DNA of 38,339 nt from Thermoplasmata archaeon (GTDB taxonomy: Archaea; Thermoplasmatota; DTKX01; VGTL01). The notes beneath the pieces are model-generated. The model saw only the letters and a list, made by a program, of their open reading frames with translations, was not told the origin of the DNA and searched no databases. The DNA is taken from NCBI GenBank assembly GCA_038851035.1, contig JAWCLH010000027.1, positions 1 through 38,339 on the forward strand, read 5' to 3'. A program made the position numbers and the translations under genes. Within the stretch, counting starts at the first letter, position 1, and each line of letters opens with the position of its first letter. Below are positions 1 through 8,130 of the stretch, piece by piece.

Positions 1-203
1 TTTTTTTTTTGGGCCAAAATTTAAATATTCTCTCCGGGCCGAGGAAATCAGCTCCGGTCCGCTCTTATTTTAACAACAGGCATTTCAGCTCGCGCCTCGC
101 GAGGGAGCCCTTTCAGGAACCCCTTCCGGACGGGGGATGAGCCCCCGGGTCCCCAGTATGGTGGAGCGATAAAACTATCTCCCCCCTGACAGTTGCACCG
201 CCG
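1..203. other. Left-edge non-coding region upstream of metG
   Basis: No convincing gene is visible. It opens with a run of ten T, which could be the end of a terminator for a gene outside the window, followed by an AT-rich box (AATTTAAATATT, about 18-29) resembling an archaeal TATA element. That box is too far from the metG start to give a short leader, so it may serve a longer leader or nothing. A short inverted repeat (GGGGG at 132-136 and CCCCC around 142-146) is also present. Confidence 0.5.
169..176 (+). promoter_or_regulatory. Possible TATA box for metG
   Basis: The sequence ATAAAACT lies 34-41 nt before the ATG at 210. In archaea transcription usually starts about 26 nt after the TATA centre, which would give a leader of roughly ten nucleotides. 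No Shine-Dalgarno sequence precedes the start, which fits near-leaderless expression. The match is weak. Confidence 0.3.
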
Positions 204-209
204 GTGGCG

Positions 210-2888
210 ATGGCGCCCGAGAAAATCCTGATCGGCGTTGGCTGGCCCTACGCCAACGGCTCCCTCCATCTGGGCCACGCCGCGGGCTCCCTCCTACCCG
301 CCGACATATTCGCCAGATACAACAGGCTCAGGGGCAGGAGGGTCCTGATGGTCTCCGGCTCGGACGAGCACGGGACGCCTATTACGGTGACGGCGGAGAG
401 GCGGGGGCAGACGCCGGCGGAGGTGGCGGAGGCCTATCACAAGGAGCACGTTGACACCCTGGAGAAATTTGGGATAAAATTCGACCTCTTCTTCAGGACT
501 TCGGACCGGGGCCACAAGGAGGTCGTCTGGGACATATTCCGGACCCTTCTGGAGAAGGGCTATATTTACAAAAAGGAGGTCGAGGCGCTGCACTGCGCCA
601 GATGCAACCGCTTCCTGCCCGACAGGTACGTCGAGGGCGTGTGCCCGCGCTGCGGCGCAGACGGCGCGCGCGGCGACCAGTGCGAGGCCTGCGGCCGGAC
701 CCTCGACCCGACGGAGCTCGTCGAGCCGAGGTGCAGGCTCTGCGGCTCCGCGCCGGAGGCGAGGCGCACCGAGCACTTCTTCCTCAGGCTCAGCGCCCTC
801 CAACCCGCGCTCGAGGACTACCTGCGCGACAGGACCCACTGGAGGCCCAACACCATCAACTTCACACGGAACTGGCTCCGGGAGGGCCTCAGGGACAGGG
901 CGATCACGAGGGACCTGAGCTGGGGCGTCGAGATTCCCCTCCCGGGCTATGAGAGCAAGAGAATCTATGTGTGGTTCGAGGCGGTCATAGGCTACCTCTC
1001 GGCGTCGAAGGAGTGGGCGAGGAGGAGGGGGAGGCCGGAGGAGTGGAGGGAGTTCTGGCAGGACCCAGCGGCTAGGCACTACTACTTCATCGGGAAGGAC
1101 AATGTTCCCTTCCACACGATCGTGTGGCCCGGAATTCTAATCGGCTACGGAGGCCTGAACCTCCCTTACGACGTCCCGGCCAACGAGTTCCTTTCCTTCG
1201 GTGGCGAGAAGTTCTCGAAGAGCCGGGGCGTGGGCATAGAGCTCCCCGCCTATCTGGCGCGCTTCGACCCCGACCCGATGCGCTACTACCTTACAATCAA
1301 TATGCCCGAGCTCCACGACACCGACTTCAGCTGGGAAGAGTTCGTGCGCAAGAACAACGACGAGCTCGTCGGCACGCTGGGCAACTTCATCAACCGCGTC
1401 CTGACCTTCACATTCAAGCACTTCCAGAGGGTCCCGGAGCAGGCGGCGGAGGAGGAGCTCGACAGGGAGCTCTTCAGGGAGGTCGAGGCCGCCTATCATG
1501 CCGTGGAGAGGCACCTCGAGGCCTGCGAGTTCAAGAGCGCCCTGAAGGCGATAATGAACCTCGCCCAGTTCGGCAACAGGTACATCGACACGAGGGCCCC
1601 CTGGAAACTGATTCGCGAGGACAAGACTAAGTGCGGCGGCGCGCTCCACAACTGCCTGAGGCTCACAAAGGCGCTCTGCGTCCTGATGGAGCCATTCCTC
1701 CCGTTCACGGCGAGAAGGCTCTGGGCGATGCTCGGGGAGGAGGGGGACATCGAGGCCGCGCGCTGGGAGGATGGAAAGGGCGAGCTCCCGGAGGGCCGGA
1801 GGCTCCCGAAACCGGAGCCGCTCTTCAGGAAGCTCGAGCTGGACGAGGTTCTTGGGGCTCCGGCGCGCGCCCCGGCGGGGTCGGCGGAGGGTGGTGATGG
1901 GGCGAGTCAGGGGTCCGGAGGAGCGGTAGCTGGGGTGGTGACGGGAACGAAAGGAGCTGGAGGAGGGAGTGTGATTAAGGGAGGGGGGGCGGGAGCGAAT
2001 AGAGCGGAAGGAGAAAGCGCGATGAAGGGAGCGGGGGAGGGGATGGGAAAGAAGGGAGCTGGAGGAGAGAGTTTGGTGAAGGGAGAGAAAGAGGGGTCGG
2101 GGGTGAAGGGAGCAGAGGGAGGAGGTGTGGTGTGCGGAGCGGAGGCTGGGGAGCCCGCTTCCCCTGAGGCCGCGCTGGAGAGCGGTAGGTGGTTCGACCG
2201 GGCCTCGCTGAGGGTGGGGAAGGTTCTGGAGGTCGCGGCCCACCCATCGGCGGACAGGCTCTATATCTGCAAGGTGGACATTGGAACCGAGACAAGACAG
2301 CTCGTCGCCGGAATGAGGCAGCATTATAGAGAGAGCGAGCTCGCCGGGAGGAGCGTGGTCGTCGTCACAAACCTGGAGCCCGCGAGGCTCAGAGGGGTCG
2401 AGTCCAATGGGATGATTCTCGCCTTCGACGAGGAGGGTGGAAAGAGAATCGCTCTCGTCGTTCCCGCGGGCGACGCGGCGCCCGGCGAGAGGGTTCTGGC
2501 GCTCGGCAGGCCTCCCGGAACCCCAGCGAAGTCAATGAGCATAAAGGAGTTCGGCAGAATCGATATGCGCGCCGGGACGGTTCTGTCGGTCCGGGGGGCG
2601 GGGGATGGGGGGAGCGCAGAGGGGGAGACAGGAGGGGTGGCGGAGGGAGAGGGTGTGGGGGGAGGTACAAAAGGTGTGAGGGGGGAGGCGGGACCGGAGC
2701 AGATGGCCGGGTGGAGGGCGGAAGTAGAGGTCGGTGGAAGGATTGTGGAGGTCGGGGCTCCGAAGGGGCTGGGGGTGGGCATGTGCGTAGCGGTTCTGAT
2801 GGTCTCCCCTCCGGCGATTCTGGTCACGGAGAAGGGGGTCCTCCTGACCTCTGAGAGATCGATTTCGAGCGGCGCGAGAGTCAGGTAA
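210..2888 (+). CDS. metG: Methionyl-tRNA synthetase with two C-terminal tRNA-binding OB folds
   Basis: Charges tRNA-Met with methionine in the cytoplasm. Residues are counted from the GTG at 204; the ATG at 210 (MAPEKILIGV) fits the family start better. The class I catalytic core has the HIGH signature as HLGH (22-25) and the KMSKS signature as KFSKS (336-340). Four Cys pairs forming zinc knuckles lie at 131/134, 147/150, 160/163 and 177/180. After the anticodon-binding helical domain (to about 545) comes a Gly/Lys/Glu-rich linker (about 551-655). An EMAP/Arc1p-type tRNA-binding domain follows (about 660-770), then a second, more divergent one (about 777-890) interrupted by another Gly-rich insert (about 798-837). 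At 894 residues it is longer than usual archaeal MetRS because of the inserts and the second OB fold. The PHP gene follows 11 nt downstream. Confidence 0.96.
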   Translation: MAPEKILIGVGWPYANGSLHLGHAAGSLLPADIFARYNRLRGRRVLMVSGSDEHGTPITVTAERRGQTPAEVAEAYHKEHVDTLEKFGIKFDLFFRTSDRGHKEVVWDIFRTLLEKGYIYKKEVEALHCARCNRFLPDRYVEGVCPRCGADGARGDQCEACGRTLDPTELVEPRCRLCGSAPEARRTEHFFLRLSALQPALEDYLRDRTHWRPNTINFTRNWLREGLRDRAITRDLSWGVEIPLPGYESKRIYVWFEAVIGYLSASKEWARRRGRPEEWREFWQDPAARHYYFIGKDNVPFHTIVWPGILIGYGGLNLPYDVPANEFLSFGGEKFSKSRGVGIELPAYLARFDPDPMRYYLTINMPELHDTDFSWEEFVRKNNDELVGTLGNFINRVLTFTFKHFQRVPEQAAEEELDRELFREVEAAYHAVERHLEACEFKSALKAIMNLAQFGNRYIDTRAPWKLIREDKTKCGGALHNCLRLTKALCVLMEPFLPFTARRLWAMLGEEGDIEAARWEDGKGELPEGRRLPKPEPLFRKLELDEVLGAPARAPAGSAEGGDGASQGSGGAVAGVVTGTKGAGGGSVIKGGGAGANRAEGESAMKGAGEGMGKKGAGGESLVKGEKEGSGVKGAEGGGVVCGAEAGEPASPEAALESGRWFDRASLRVGKVLEVAAHPSADRLYICKVDIGTETRQLVAGMRQHYRESELAGRSVVVVTNLEPARLRGVESNGMILAFDEEGGKRIALVVPAGDAAPGERVLALGRPPGTPAKSMSIKEFGRIDMRAGTVLSVRGAGDGGSAEGETGGVAEGEGVGGGTKGVRGEAGPEQMAGWRAEVEVGGRIVEVGAPKGLGVGMCVAVLMVSPPAILVTEKGVLLTSERSISSGARVR
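1854..2168 (+). repeat. Purine-rich low-complexity tract inside metG
   Basis: About 300 bp of almost pure G/A on the coding strand, encoding an imperfectly repeating KGAGG/KGEG-type linker between the synthetase body and its tRNA-binding tail. A second G-rich tract at about 2593-2712 has several G runs close together and is inserted within the second OB-fold domain. Both keep the reading frame. Confidence 0.75.
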
Positions 2889-2899
2889 GGGGAGGAGCG

Positions 2900-3583
2900 A
2901 TGGTCCCCCGCTCATGGCGCTATGATCTCCATGTGCACTCCACATCATCTCCAGACGGTCATGTAAGACCCGCCGAGCTCGTCAGGCTGGCAGCGCGGGC
3001 TAGCCTCAGCGGTATCGCCCTGACAGACCACAACTCCATGGAGGGCATCGCTGAGGCCGAGGAGGAGGCGCGCGGCCTTCGTGGCTTTCTGGTCGTTCCT
3101 GGCATCGAGGTTTCGAGCGCGGGGGGCCATATAATAGGTCTCGGGCTAAGGGAGAGGGTGCCTGAGGGAATGGGCGTGGAGGAGACGGTCGAGGCCATTC
3201 TGTCCGCAGGAGGGATGCCCATAGCGGCCCACCCTTTCAGGAGCTTCACCGGACTTGGCGAGAAGGCAGTGCGCTCCGCGCGCTTCGAGGCGATCGAGGT
3301 GCTCAACGGCCGCTCCCCAAGGCGCAAGAACCTGCGCTCGCTGAGGCTCCGCGAGGAGCTCGGTCTCGGCGCCAGCGCGGGGAGCGACTGCCACCGCTAC
3401 TATGAGCTAGGTAGGTGCTTTATCGTCCTCGACTCCGACCCGGGCGGCGCTGATGGACTCATCGAGAGCGTCAGGAAGGGGAGGGCGGCCGCGTCGGGGA
3501 GGTCCGCGAGCTTCACCGAGGTCGCGGCCACTGTCTCCAGAATTGGCCGGGACTGGCTCAGGCGTGGGGGGAGGAGAATATGA
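2900..3583 (+). CDS. PHP-domain metal-dependent phosphoesterase
   Basis: A 227-residue protein of the PHP superfamily, related to the stand-alone TrpH/YciV-type phosphoesterases that hydrolyse small phosphorylated or nucleotide substrates with bound divalent metals. The metal-binding motifs are visible in order: DLHVHS (9-14), TDHN (42-45), the E of PGIEVS (70), AHPF with H111, and SDCH (162-165). The ATG is preceded by a good ribosome binding site (GGGGAGGAG). It lies 11 nt after the metG stop, so cotranscription is likely. The substrate cannot be told from sequence; nucleoside 3',5'-bisphosphates or short oligonucleotides are known for relatives, and histidinol phosphate is less likely. Confidence 0.88.
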   Translation: MVPRSWRYDLHVHSTSSPDGHVRPAELVRLAARASLSGIALTDHNSMEGIAEAEEEARGLRGFLVVPGIEVSSAGGHIIGLGLRERVPEGMGVEETVEAILSAGGMPIAAHPFRSFTGLGEKAVRSARFEAIEVLNGRSPRRKNLRSLRLREELGLGASAGSDCHRYYELGRCFIVLDSDPGGADGLIESVRKGRAAASGRSASFTEVAATVSRIGRDWLRRGGRRI

Positions 3584-3707
3584 TGATAATGCTCCGGGAG
3601 GAACCCCGGGGCGATGGAGGAGCCGGCCTGTGGATGCGCGTAGCGGTGGGTGGGCGGGGTAATGGAAGAATGGAGCATTGAAGGGATGGAGCAATGGAAG
3701 AAGCGGG

Positions 3708-3734
3708 GCTGGCCTGCCAGCGGGCGCGTCTTTT
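3708..3734 (+). terminator. Hairpin plus T-run after the PHP gene
   Basis: A perfect inverted repeat GCTGGC-CT-GCCAGC (3708-3721) is followed by a TCTTTT stretch ending at 3734. It lies in the convergent 190-bp gap between the PHP gene and the minus-strand proline-rich gene. On the minus strand a C-rich stretch followed by TTTTT (complement of 3741-3745) may end transcription from the other side. Earlier in the gap (3593-3609) is another hairpin, CCGGG-AGGAA-CCCCGG. The rest holds short purine-rich direct repeats (ATGGAGCA-type, 3669-3695) and no gene. Confidence 0.4.
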
Positions 3735-3773
3735 GATTCGAAAAAGCCGGGCGGGGAAGAATCGGGCGAGCGC

Positions 3774-4592
3774 TCAATCCGTGGCCACAGGGGATTGTGG
3801 AGCCGCTCCCCGGGCGGATCTTTTCTTTTTAACGAAATCAATAATTAAGCCCAGCCAGATAAGTAAGATGAATCTGGGCAGGGCGAGCAGAATCCAGATC
3901 AGGATATCGACGACCGTCGCGGCCAGAACGACCCCCTTTTTCTCCGGCGAATAGTATTTCGCCAGAGCGCGCATGGGGAACTTCCGGGGGTCCCACAGGT
4001 ACTTCCAGAAGCTCCTGAGGTTGATCGGGCTTGGCTTCTTCGGCTTCTGGGGAGCGGGCCCAGCGGGCTCGCCGAGGGAGATTGTGGCGGGTGCTGGGGT
4101 GGGAGGGGGCGCGGGGGCCGGGGGCGCTCTTTCGGGCGCGCCGGGTGTCGAAGGAGCAGATGGCTGGGGAGGTGGCGCCGTCGCAGCTTCCGCGGGGGGC
4201 GGGGGCGCTGAAGAGGGGGACGCCACTGAGGGCGGTGCGCTGGGCGCCACTGCCCCCTTCCCCGCGGCGGGCCTCTCCTCCACGACCTCGACTGGCGGGA
4301 AAATGCTGGGGACCTCCAGCTTCTCGCTGTATTTCGCCTCGTATCTCTCGAGAAGGCTCCTCCTCCGCTCAACGTCGCCCATTCTGTCGATTCTTCGCTC
4401 GATTTCCCTCATCAGCTCAAGGCTCACGCGGGTCTCGGGCACCACAGGGGGCGGAGGGGATGAGGGGGTGGATGGGGGCGCGGCAGGAGCGCTGGCGCCG
4501 GCGGCGAGCTTCGCCTCTTCTTTAGCCAAGCGCCTCTCCCTCCTCCGGGCGAAGTAGCCCTTCCTTTCCCCGGCAGACTCCTCCTCACCCAT
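3774..4592 (-). CDS. Proline/alanine-rich membrane protein of unknown function
   Basis: Not recognised as a known family. Numbered from the upstream GTG at 4607 (277 residues), the protein has a basic N-terminus (RRRERRLAKEE), a charged helical segment (about 60-97, resembling a short coiled coil), a long Pro/Ala/Ser-rich probably disordered stretch (about 110-185), and a C-terminal part with conserved-looking aromatic and basic residues (195-222). A hydrophobic segment that could span the membrane once or as a hairpin (about 225-258) ends in KKKR. The ATG at 4592 is chosen because a GGGGAAGG sequence precedes it; the GTG at 4607 is possible and would be nearly leaderless. The opposite strand has long open frames, but they are shadows of the Pro/Ala-rich repeats. 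It is divergent from archease. Confidence 0.72.
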   Translation of the reverse strand: MGEEESAGERKGYFARRRERRLAKEEAKLAAGASAPAAPPSTPSSPPPPVVPETRVSLELMREIERRIDRMGDVERRRSLLERYEAKYSEKLEVPSIFPPVEVVEERPAAGKGAVAPSAPPSVASPSSAPPPPAEAATAPPPQPSAPSTPGAPERAPPAPAPPPTPAPATISLGEPAGPAPQKPKKPSPINLRSFWKYLWDPRKFPMRALAKYYSPEKKGVVLAATVVDILIWILLALPRFILLIWLGLIIDFVKKKRSARGAAPQSPVATD

Positions 4593-4630
4593 CGCCTTCC
4601 CCTTCACTGAGGATAACGCAGAGGGGTTTC

Positions 4631-4640
4631 TTAATATTTG
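4631..4640 (-). promoter_or_regulatory. TATA-like box for the proline-rich membrane protein
   Basis: On the minus strand the sequence reads CAAATATTAA. Its centre predicts a transcription start near 4609, at or just before the GTG at 4607 and 17 nt before the ATG at 4592. Confidence 0.45.
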
Positions 4641-4650
4641 CTGAGCGGAT

Positions 4651-4660
4651 AAGATTTAAG
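4651..4660 (+). promoter_or_regulatory. TATA-like box for archease
   Basis: AAGATTTAAG is centred about 32 nt before the ATG at 4688, predicting a nearly leaderless transcript. With the opposing box at 4631-4640 it makes an 80-bp divergent promoter region. Its distance supports translation from 4688 rather than from the internal ATG at 4994. Confidence 0.45.
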
Positions 4661-4687
4661 TCCGAAAATGAATTCAAACGCGGTCTG

Positions 4688-5446
4688 ATGACCGAGAGAC
4701 GGCGAGTGCGGTCCCGGAGGAAGAGGGCGAGAGAGGAGGAGAGGGATGGGGATAAGGATGAGGAAGAACTGAACGCCGAGAAAGGTTTGGATGGGGGTGC
4801 GGATTGGGCGGAGGAGGGGAACCTCGGCTCACTCGGGACGAACGGGGGCCCTGACGGCGGCGAGAAATGGGGAGCCGAGGAAGACGGGGAAGGAAGGGGT
4901 GCCGGTCCCGCACCACACGCGCGACAAGGGAGGGGCGCCGAGACCGCCGAGGGGAGGCGAATTCTTGAGCTTCTGAAAAAGCACGAGAGCGTCATGGAGC
5001 CGCCTCGGAGGAGGGGTGCGCGGCCACGGGCGAGGTTCGAGCTCCTCGAGCACACAGCGGACGTCGGGGTCCGGGCCTACGGGACAACCTTACACGAAGC
5101 CTTCGAGAACGCAGCCCTGGGGATGTTCAGCATCATCACTAACCCCGAGGATGTGGCGCCCGTCCAGGAGTTCACCGTCGAAGCTACCGCAGAGGATCTG
5201 AAGGGGCTTCTGCACGAGTGGCTCTCAAGGCTCCTCACGCTATCCCAAATCAACGGCGTTCTTTTCTCGGAGTTCAGCGTGGAGCTTTCTGGTGGGGAAA
5301 AGGGGGTAACGCTCGAGGCCCGAGCGTTCGGGGAGCCGGCCGACCCATCCCGACACGCATATAAGACCGAAATAAAAGCTGTCACGCGCCACATGCTGGA
5401 GGTCCGGGAGGATCCCCCCACGGTGACGGTCCTATTTGACATATAG
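4688..5446 (+). CDS. Archease with long disordered N-terminal extension
   Basis: Archease activates the RtcB tRNA-splicing/RNA-repair ligase by promoting guanylylation and metal loading. The archease fold covers about residues 115-252: it starts with FELLEHTADVGVRAYG, continues through the LLHEWLSRLLTL helix region, and ends with the typical HAYKTEIKAVTRHMLEV segment followed by a short VTVLFDI strand. The family is usually about 140 residues. Here roughly 100 Arg/Glu/Gly-rich residues precede it and are probably disordered. The internal ATG at 4994 (residue 103) would give a normal-length protein, but the upstream TATA element and the open frame favour 4688. RtcB is not in the window. The stop codon overlaps a palindrome in front of the next gene. 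Confidence 0.9.
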   Translation: MTERRRVRSRRKRAREEERDGDKDEEELNAEKGLDGGADWAEEGNLGSLGTNGGPDGGEKWGAEEDGEGRGAGPAPHARQGRGAETAEGRRILELLKKHESVMEPPRRRGARPRARFELLEHTADVGVRAYGTTLHEAFENAALGMFSIITNPEDVAPVQEFTVEATAEDLKGLLHEWLSRLLTLSQINGVLFSEFSVELSGGEKGVTLEARAFGEPADPSRHAYKTEIKAVTRHMLEVREDPPTVTVLFDI

Positions 5447-5468
5447 CGTTTACGCTAACTTATATATG
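5444..5468 (+). promoter_or_regulatory. Palindrome and TATA box upstream of the KaiC-like gene
   Basis: A perfect inverted repeat TAGCGT-TT-ACGCTA (5444-5457) directly abuts a TATA-like element CTTATATATG (5459-5468). The TATA centre predicts a start near 5490, about 19 nt before the ATG at 5509. The palindrome occupies the BRE/upstream activator position and overlaps the archease stop codon; it is a candidate operator. Confidence 0.45.
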
Positions 5469-5508
5469 GGGGAAATGGTATTCTGAGGGCACACAGGGGT
5501 TGGTTGGG

Positions 5509-6231
5509 ATGACTGCCCGAAATAAGATAAAGACCTACATCAGGGGGTTCGACGAGCAGCTCGACGGTGGAATTCCGGAGTGCAGCGTTGTTCTCATTGT
5601 CGGAGAGCCCGGGACGATGAAGTCCTCCGTGGCCTTCAGCATCCTCTACAACAACGCCAAGAATGAGAAGATCAAGGGCCTGTACATCTCGTTGGAGCAG
5701 AGCCGGAGCTCTCTGCTGGACCATATGGAGGGGCTGGGGATGGACCTCGCCGCGGTGGAGGACTATGTCCATCTCTTAGACCTCGGGCTCATCCGCAAAA
5801 ACCTGAAGATGCTTGGCGACCAGACCTGGATGCACGTCTTCAAGATGTACGCAGAAAACCTGAAGAACAGCACCGACTACTCACTCCTGGTCATCGACTC
5901 CCTGCCGGTGCTTGAGCTGCTGGCGCAATTCAAGGAGCCGAGGACCGAGCTCTTCCAGTTCTTCGAGTGGCTGAGGGAACTCGGCATTACCACCTTCCTG
6001 ATATCAGAAATCTCCGCAGACTCCAAATCCTACGCCAAGCACGACGAGGACTTCCTATCCGACGGCATCATCCATCTGAAGATGGAGAAGGTGGACGACG
6101 TGAACATCCAGAGGAGGATAAGGGCCGTCAAGTTGAGGAGCTGTAACCACAGCCCCAACTACTTCACCCTCCTCTTCAGCGACGGCGTCTTCCAGACGAC
6201 GAAGGTCATAGGAGAATCCTCGTTCAAGTAG
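5509..6231 (+). CDS. Single-domain KaiC/RAD55-like RecA-fold ATPase
   Basis: A RecA-superfamily P-loop ATPase of the KaiC/RAD55 group that is common and often multi-copy in archaea, usually with unknown partners. Counted from the ATG at 5509 (MTARNKI), it opens with the family's GFDEQLDGGIP substrate-domain signature (13-23). The Walker A motif is GEPGTMKS (32-39) and Walker B is within SLLVIDSLP. Near the C-terminus a RRIRAVKLRSCNHSP stretch resembles the arginine-containing motif of KaiC-like proteins. Only one KaiC domain is present, whereas true clock KaiC has two. A TTG three codons upstream (5500) is a possible but less likely start. It has its own promoter and is followed by gltX. A role in signalling or motility control is only a guess. 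Confidence 0.85.
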   Translation: MTARNKIKTYIRGFDEQLDGGIPECSVVLIVGEPGTMKSSVAFSILYNNAKNEKIKGLYISLEQSRSSLLDHMEGLGMDLAAVEDYVHLLDLGLIRKNLKMLGDQTWMHVFKMYAENLKNSTDYSLLVIDSLPVLELLAQFKEPRTELFQFFEWLRELGITTFLISEISADSKSYAKHDEDFLSDGIIHLKMEKVDDVNIQRRIRAVKLRSCNHSPNYFTLLFSDGVFQTTKVIGESSFK

Positions 6232-6232
6232 T

Positions 6233-6270
6233 CCGCTCCTTATAAATAGCGGAATAATCAATAAATATCC
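6233..6270 (+). promoter_or_regulatory. gltX promoter region with two TATA-like boxes
   Basis: Two AT-rich elements lie here: TTATAAAT (6240-6247) and ATAAATAT (6261-6268). The second is placed to start transcription about 8 nt before the gltX ATG. The first sits inside an inverted repeat, CCGCT (6233-6237) and AGCGG (6248-6252), which could be an operator or the end of the upstream KaiC-like transcript. Confidence 0.45.
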
Positions 6271-6298
6271 GCAGGCCGCTTTATCGCTGGCTCTATCC

Positions 6299-8086
6299 AT
6301 GAATGACGAAGAAAACCGCAGACTCGCTCGCAGAATCGCCTTCCTAAACGCCACGCGCTATTCTGGGCGGGCGAGTGAGAAGGCTGTGCTCTCAAAACTT
6401 CTGTCGGAGAGGCCGGAGCTAAGACCGCGCGCGAGGGAGCTGGCCCCTCTGGTCAGAGAGGTCGTGGCGGAGGTTAACAGCCTGAGCACCGAAGCTCAGA
6501 GAGAGGCTTTGGCGAGGGAGTTTCCGGAAGAGGGTCGGGAGGCGGCGGTAGGAAAAGGGGGCGAGAGGGCCGGGAGGCGGCCGGAGAGGGGGCTACCTCC
6601 GCTCGAGAATGTGAGGGGGAACGTCGTGATGCGCTTCGCGCCAGGCCCCTCCGGCCCGCTGCACATTGGCCACACGCGGGCCGCGATACTGAATGACGAG
6701 TATGCCCGCATGTACGGCGGGGAGCTCATCCTGCGCATCGAAGACACGGACCCGGACAGGGTGATGCCAGAAGCCTACGACATGATTCCGGAGGACCTAG
6801 AATGGCTGGGCGTGCGTATCACGAAAAAGGTGATTCAGAGCGACCGCTTCGAGATATATTATGAGCACGCGCGCAGATTGCTCGAGATGGGCGCGGCCTA
6901 TGTCTGCCTCTGCGAACCGGACGAGTGGAGGAGGCTGAAGGAGGCCTCGAGGCCCTGCCCCCACAGGGACGCCCCGAGCGAGACCAACCTCCACCTCTGG
7001 GAGCTGATGCTCGACCGTCACTTCAGGGCCGAGAAGGCGTCGCTGGTGGTAAAGACCGATATCTCCCACCCGGACCCCGCCATCAGGGACTTCGTCGGGA
7101 TGAGGGTGGTGGATACCCCACACCCGCGCACTGGCGACAGATACTGCGTCTACCCCCTGATGAACTTCAGCGTCGCTATTGACGACAGAACCCTCGGGCT
7201 CACCCACGTGCTCAGGGGCAAGGACCATCAGAAGAACACTCTGCGCCAGGCCTACATCTTCCGGTACTTCGGCTGGGAGATGCCCGAGTACATCCACTAT
7301 GGACGGATAAGCATCGAGGACACTGTTCTGAGCAAGTCGGAAATCGAGAGGGGCGTGAGGGCCGGCATCTACACCGGCTGGGATGATGTCAGACTCGGCA
7401 CCGTCAGAGCACTTGCGAAGAGAGGAATTCGTCCTGAGGCCATCAGAAGGTACTGGCTGGAGGTCGGGACGAAGGACGTCGACATCCAGTTTTCTTGGCA
7501 GAACCTCCAAGCCATCAACCGTCAGCTCGTCGACGAATCGGCGGACAGGTTCTTCTTCGTCTGGGACCCGGTGCCGCTGTGGATAACCGGCGCTCCGCCC
7601 CTCGAGGGCCACGCGCCCGTGCATCCGGGGCATCCGGAGAGGGGGCTAAGGAGGGTGGCGCTGAGCGAGGCGCCCTCAGCAAGCTCGGTGGAGAGTTTTC
7701 TCTCGGCGAGGCCGGAGCTGCCGGAGGCGCTGAGTGGGCAGGTTGTCCTCGTGTGCAGGGAGGACGTCGAGGCCCTTCAGCCCGGCACCCGGCTCCGCCT
7801 GAAGGACCTCTGCAACATCGAGCTCCGGGACAGGTTTGAGGCTCGGTACATCGGTGACGACCTAGGAATTCTGAAAGAGGGGGCGAGAATTATACACTGG
7901 GCCGCGCTGAGTGCGGTTCCCTGCGAGGTCCAGATGGAGGACGGGAGCTGGAGGCGCGGCGTGGCGGAGGCTGGGGCCCGCGAGGCGGTTGGCAAGTTGG
8001 TCCAGTTCGAAAGGTTCGGTTACGTCAGGCTGGATAGGTTCGATAATGAGCTGGGGAGGCTCGTGGGGTATTTCGCGCACAGATAG
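6299..8086 (+). CDS. gltX: Glutamyl-tRNA synthetase, archaeal (GlnRS-like) type
   Basis: Attaches glutamate to tRNA-Glu and, in archaea lacking GlnRS, also to tRNA-Gln for later amidation (non-discriminating enzyme). At 595 residues it is close to archaeal GluRS length. The N-terminal helical domain (1-75) is followed by a Gly/Arg-rich linker (about 76-100). The class I Rossmann core starts with FAPGPSGPLHIGH, with the HIGH motif at 122-125 and RIEDTDPDR at 146-154. The KMSKS counterpart is VLSKS (343-347), as is usual in this branch. The C-terminal half is the beta-barrel anticodon-binding domain of the archaeal/eukaryotic type rather than the bacterial helical cage. The ATG has no Shine-Dalgarno sequence but a well-placed TATA box. 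Confidence 0.95.
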   Translation: MNDEENRRLARRIAFLNATRYSGRASEKAVLSKLLSERPELRPRARELAPLVREVVAEVNSLSTEAQREALAREFPEEGREAAVGKGGERAGRRPERGLPPLENVRGNVVMRFAPGPSGPLHIGHTRAAILNDEYARMYGGELILRIEDTDPDRVMPEAYDMIPEDLEWLGVRITKKVIQSDRFEIYYEHARRLLEMGAAYVCLCEPDEWRRLKEASRPCPHRDAPSETNLHLWELMLDRHFRAEKASLVVKTDISHPDPAIRDFVGMRVVDTPHPRTGDRYCVYPLMNFSVAIDDRTLGLTHVLRGKDHQKNTLRQAYIFRYFGWEMPEYIHYGRISIEDTVLSKSEIERGVRAGIYTGWDDVRLGTVRALAKRGIRPEAIRRYWLEVGTKDVDIQFSWQNLQAINRQLVDESADRFFFVWDPVPLWITGAPPLEGHAPVHPGHPERGLRRVALSEAPSASSVESFLSARPELPEALSGQVVLVCREDVEALQPGTRLRLKDLCNIELRDRFEARYIGDDLGILKEGARIIHWAALSAVPCEVQMEDGSWRRGVAEAGAREAVGKLVQFERFGYVRLDRFDNELGRLVGYFAHR

Positions 8087-8130
8087 GGCGATTCTATTCC
8101 CTGCCCGTGCCAAAAAGCCCCTGTCTGCAC

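Noticed and set aside
1137-2324. Long open frame on the minus strand opposite metG
   Set aside because: It mirrors the metG coding sequence and its purine-rich linker in a GC-rich genome; the translated product has Ser/Pro/His low complexity and no domain.
3669-3695. Short ATGGAGCA-type direct repeats as a CRISPR or regulatory array
   Set aside because: Only a few imperfect purine-rich copies with no regular spacers; ordinary low-complexity intergenic DNA.
3973-4557. Plus-strand open frames opposite the proline-rich membrane protein
   Set aside because: They are Gly/Ala/Ser-rich complements of the Pro/Ala repeats. The minus-strand frame has a basic N-terminus, membrane helix and promoter and is preferred.
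5509-6231. Circadian clock KaiC
   Set aside because: Only one RecA domain and no KaiA/KaiB; it belongs to the broad archaeal RAD55/KaiC-like group.
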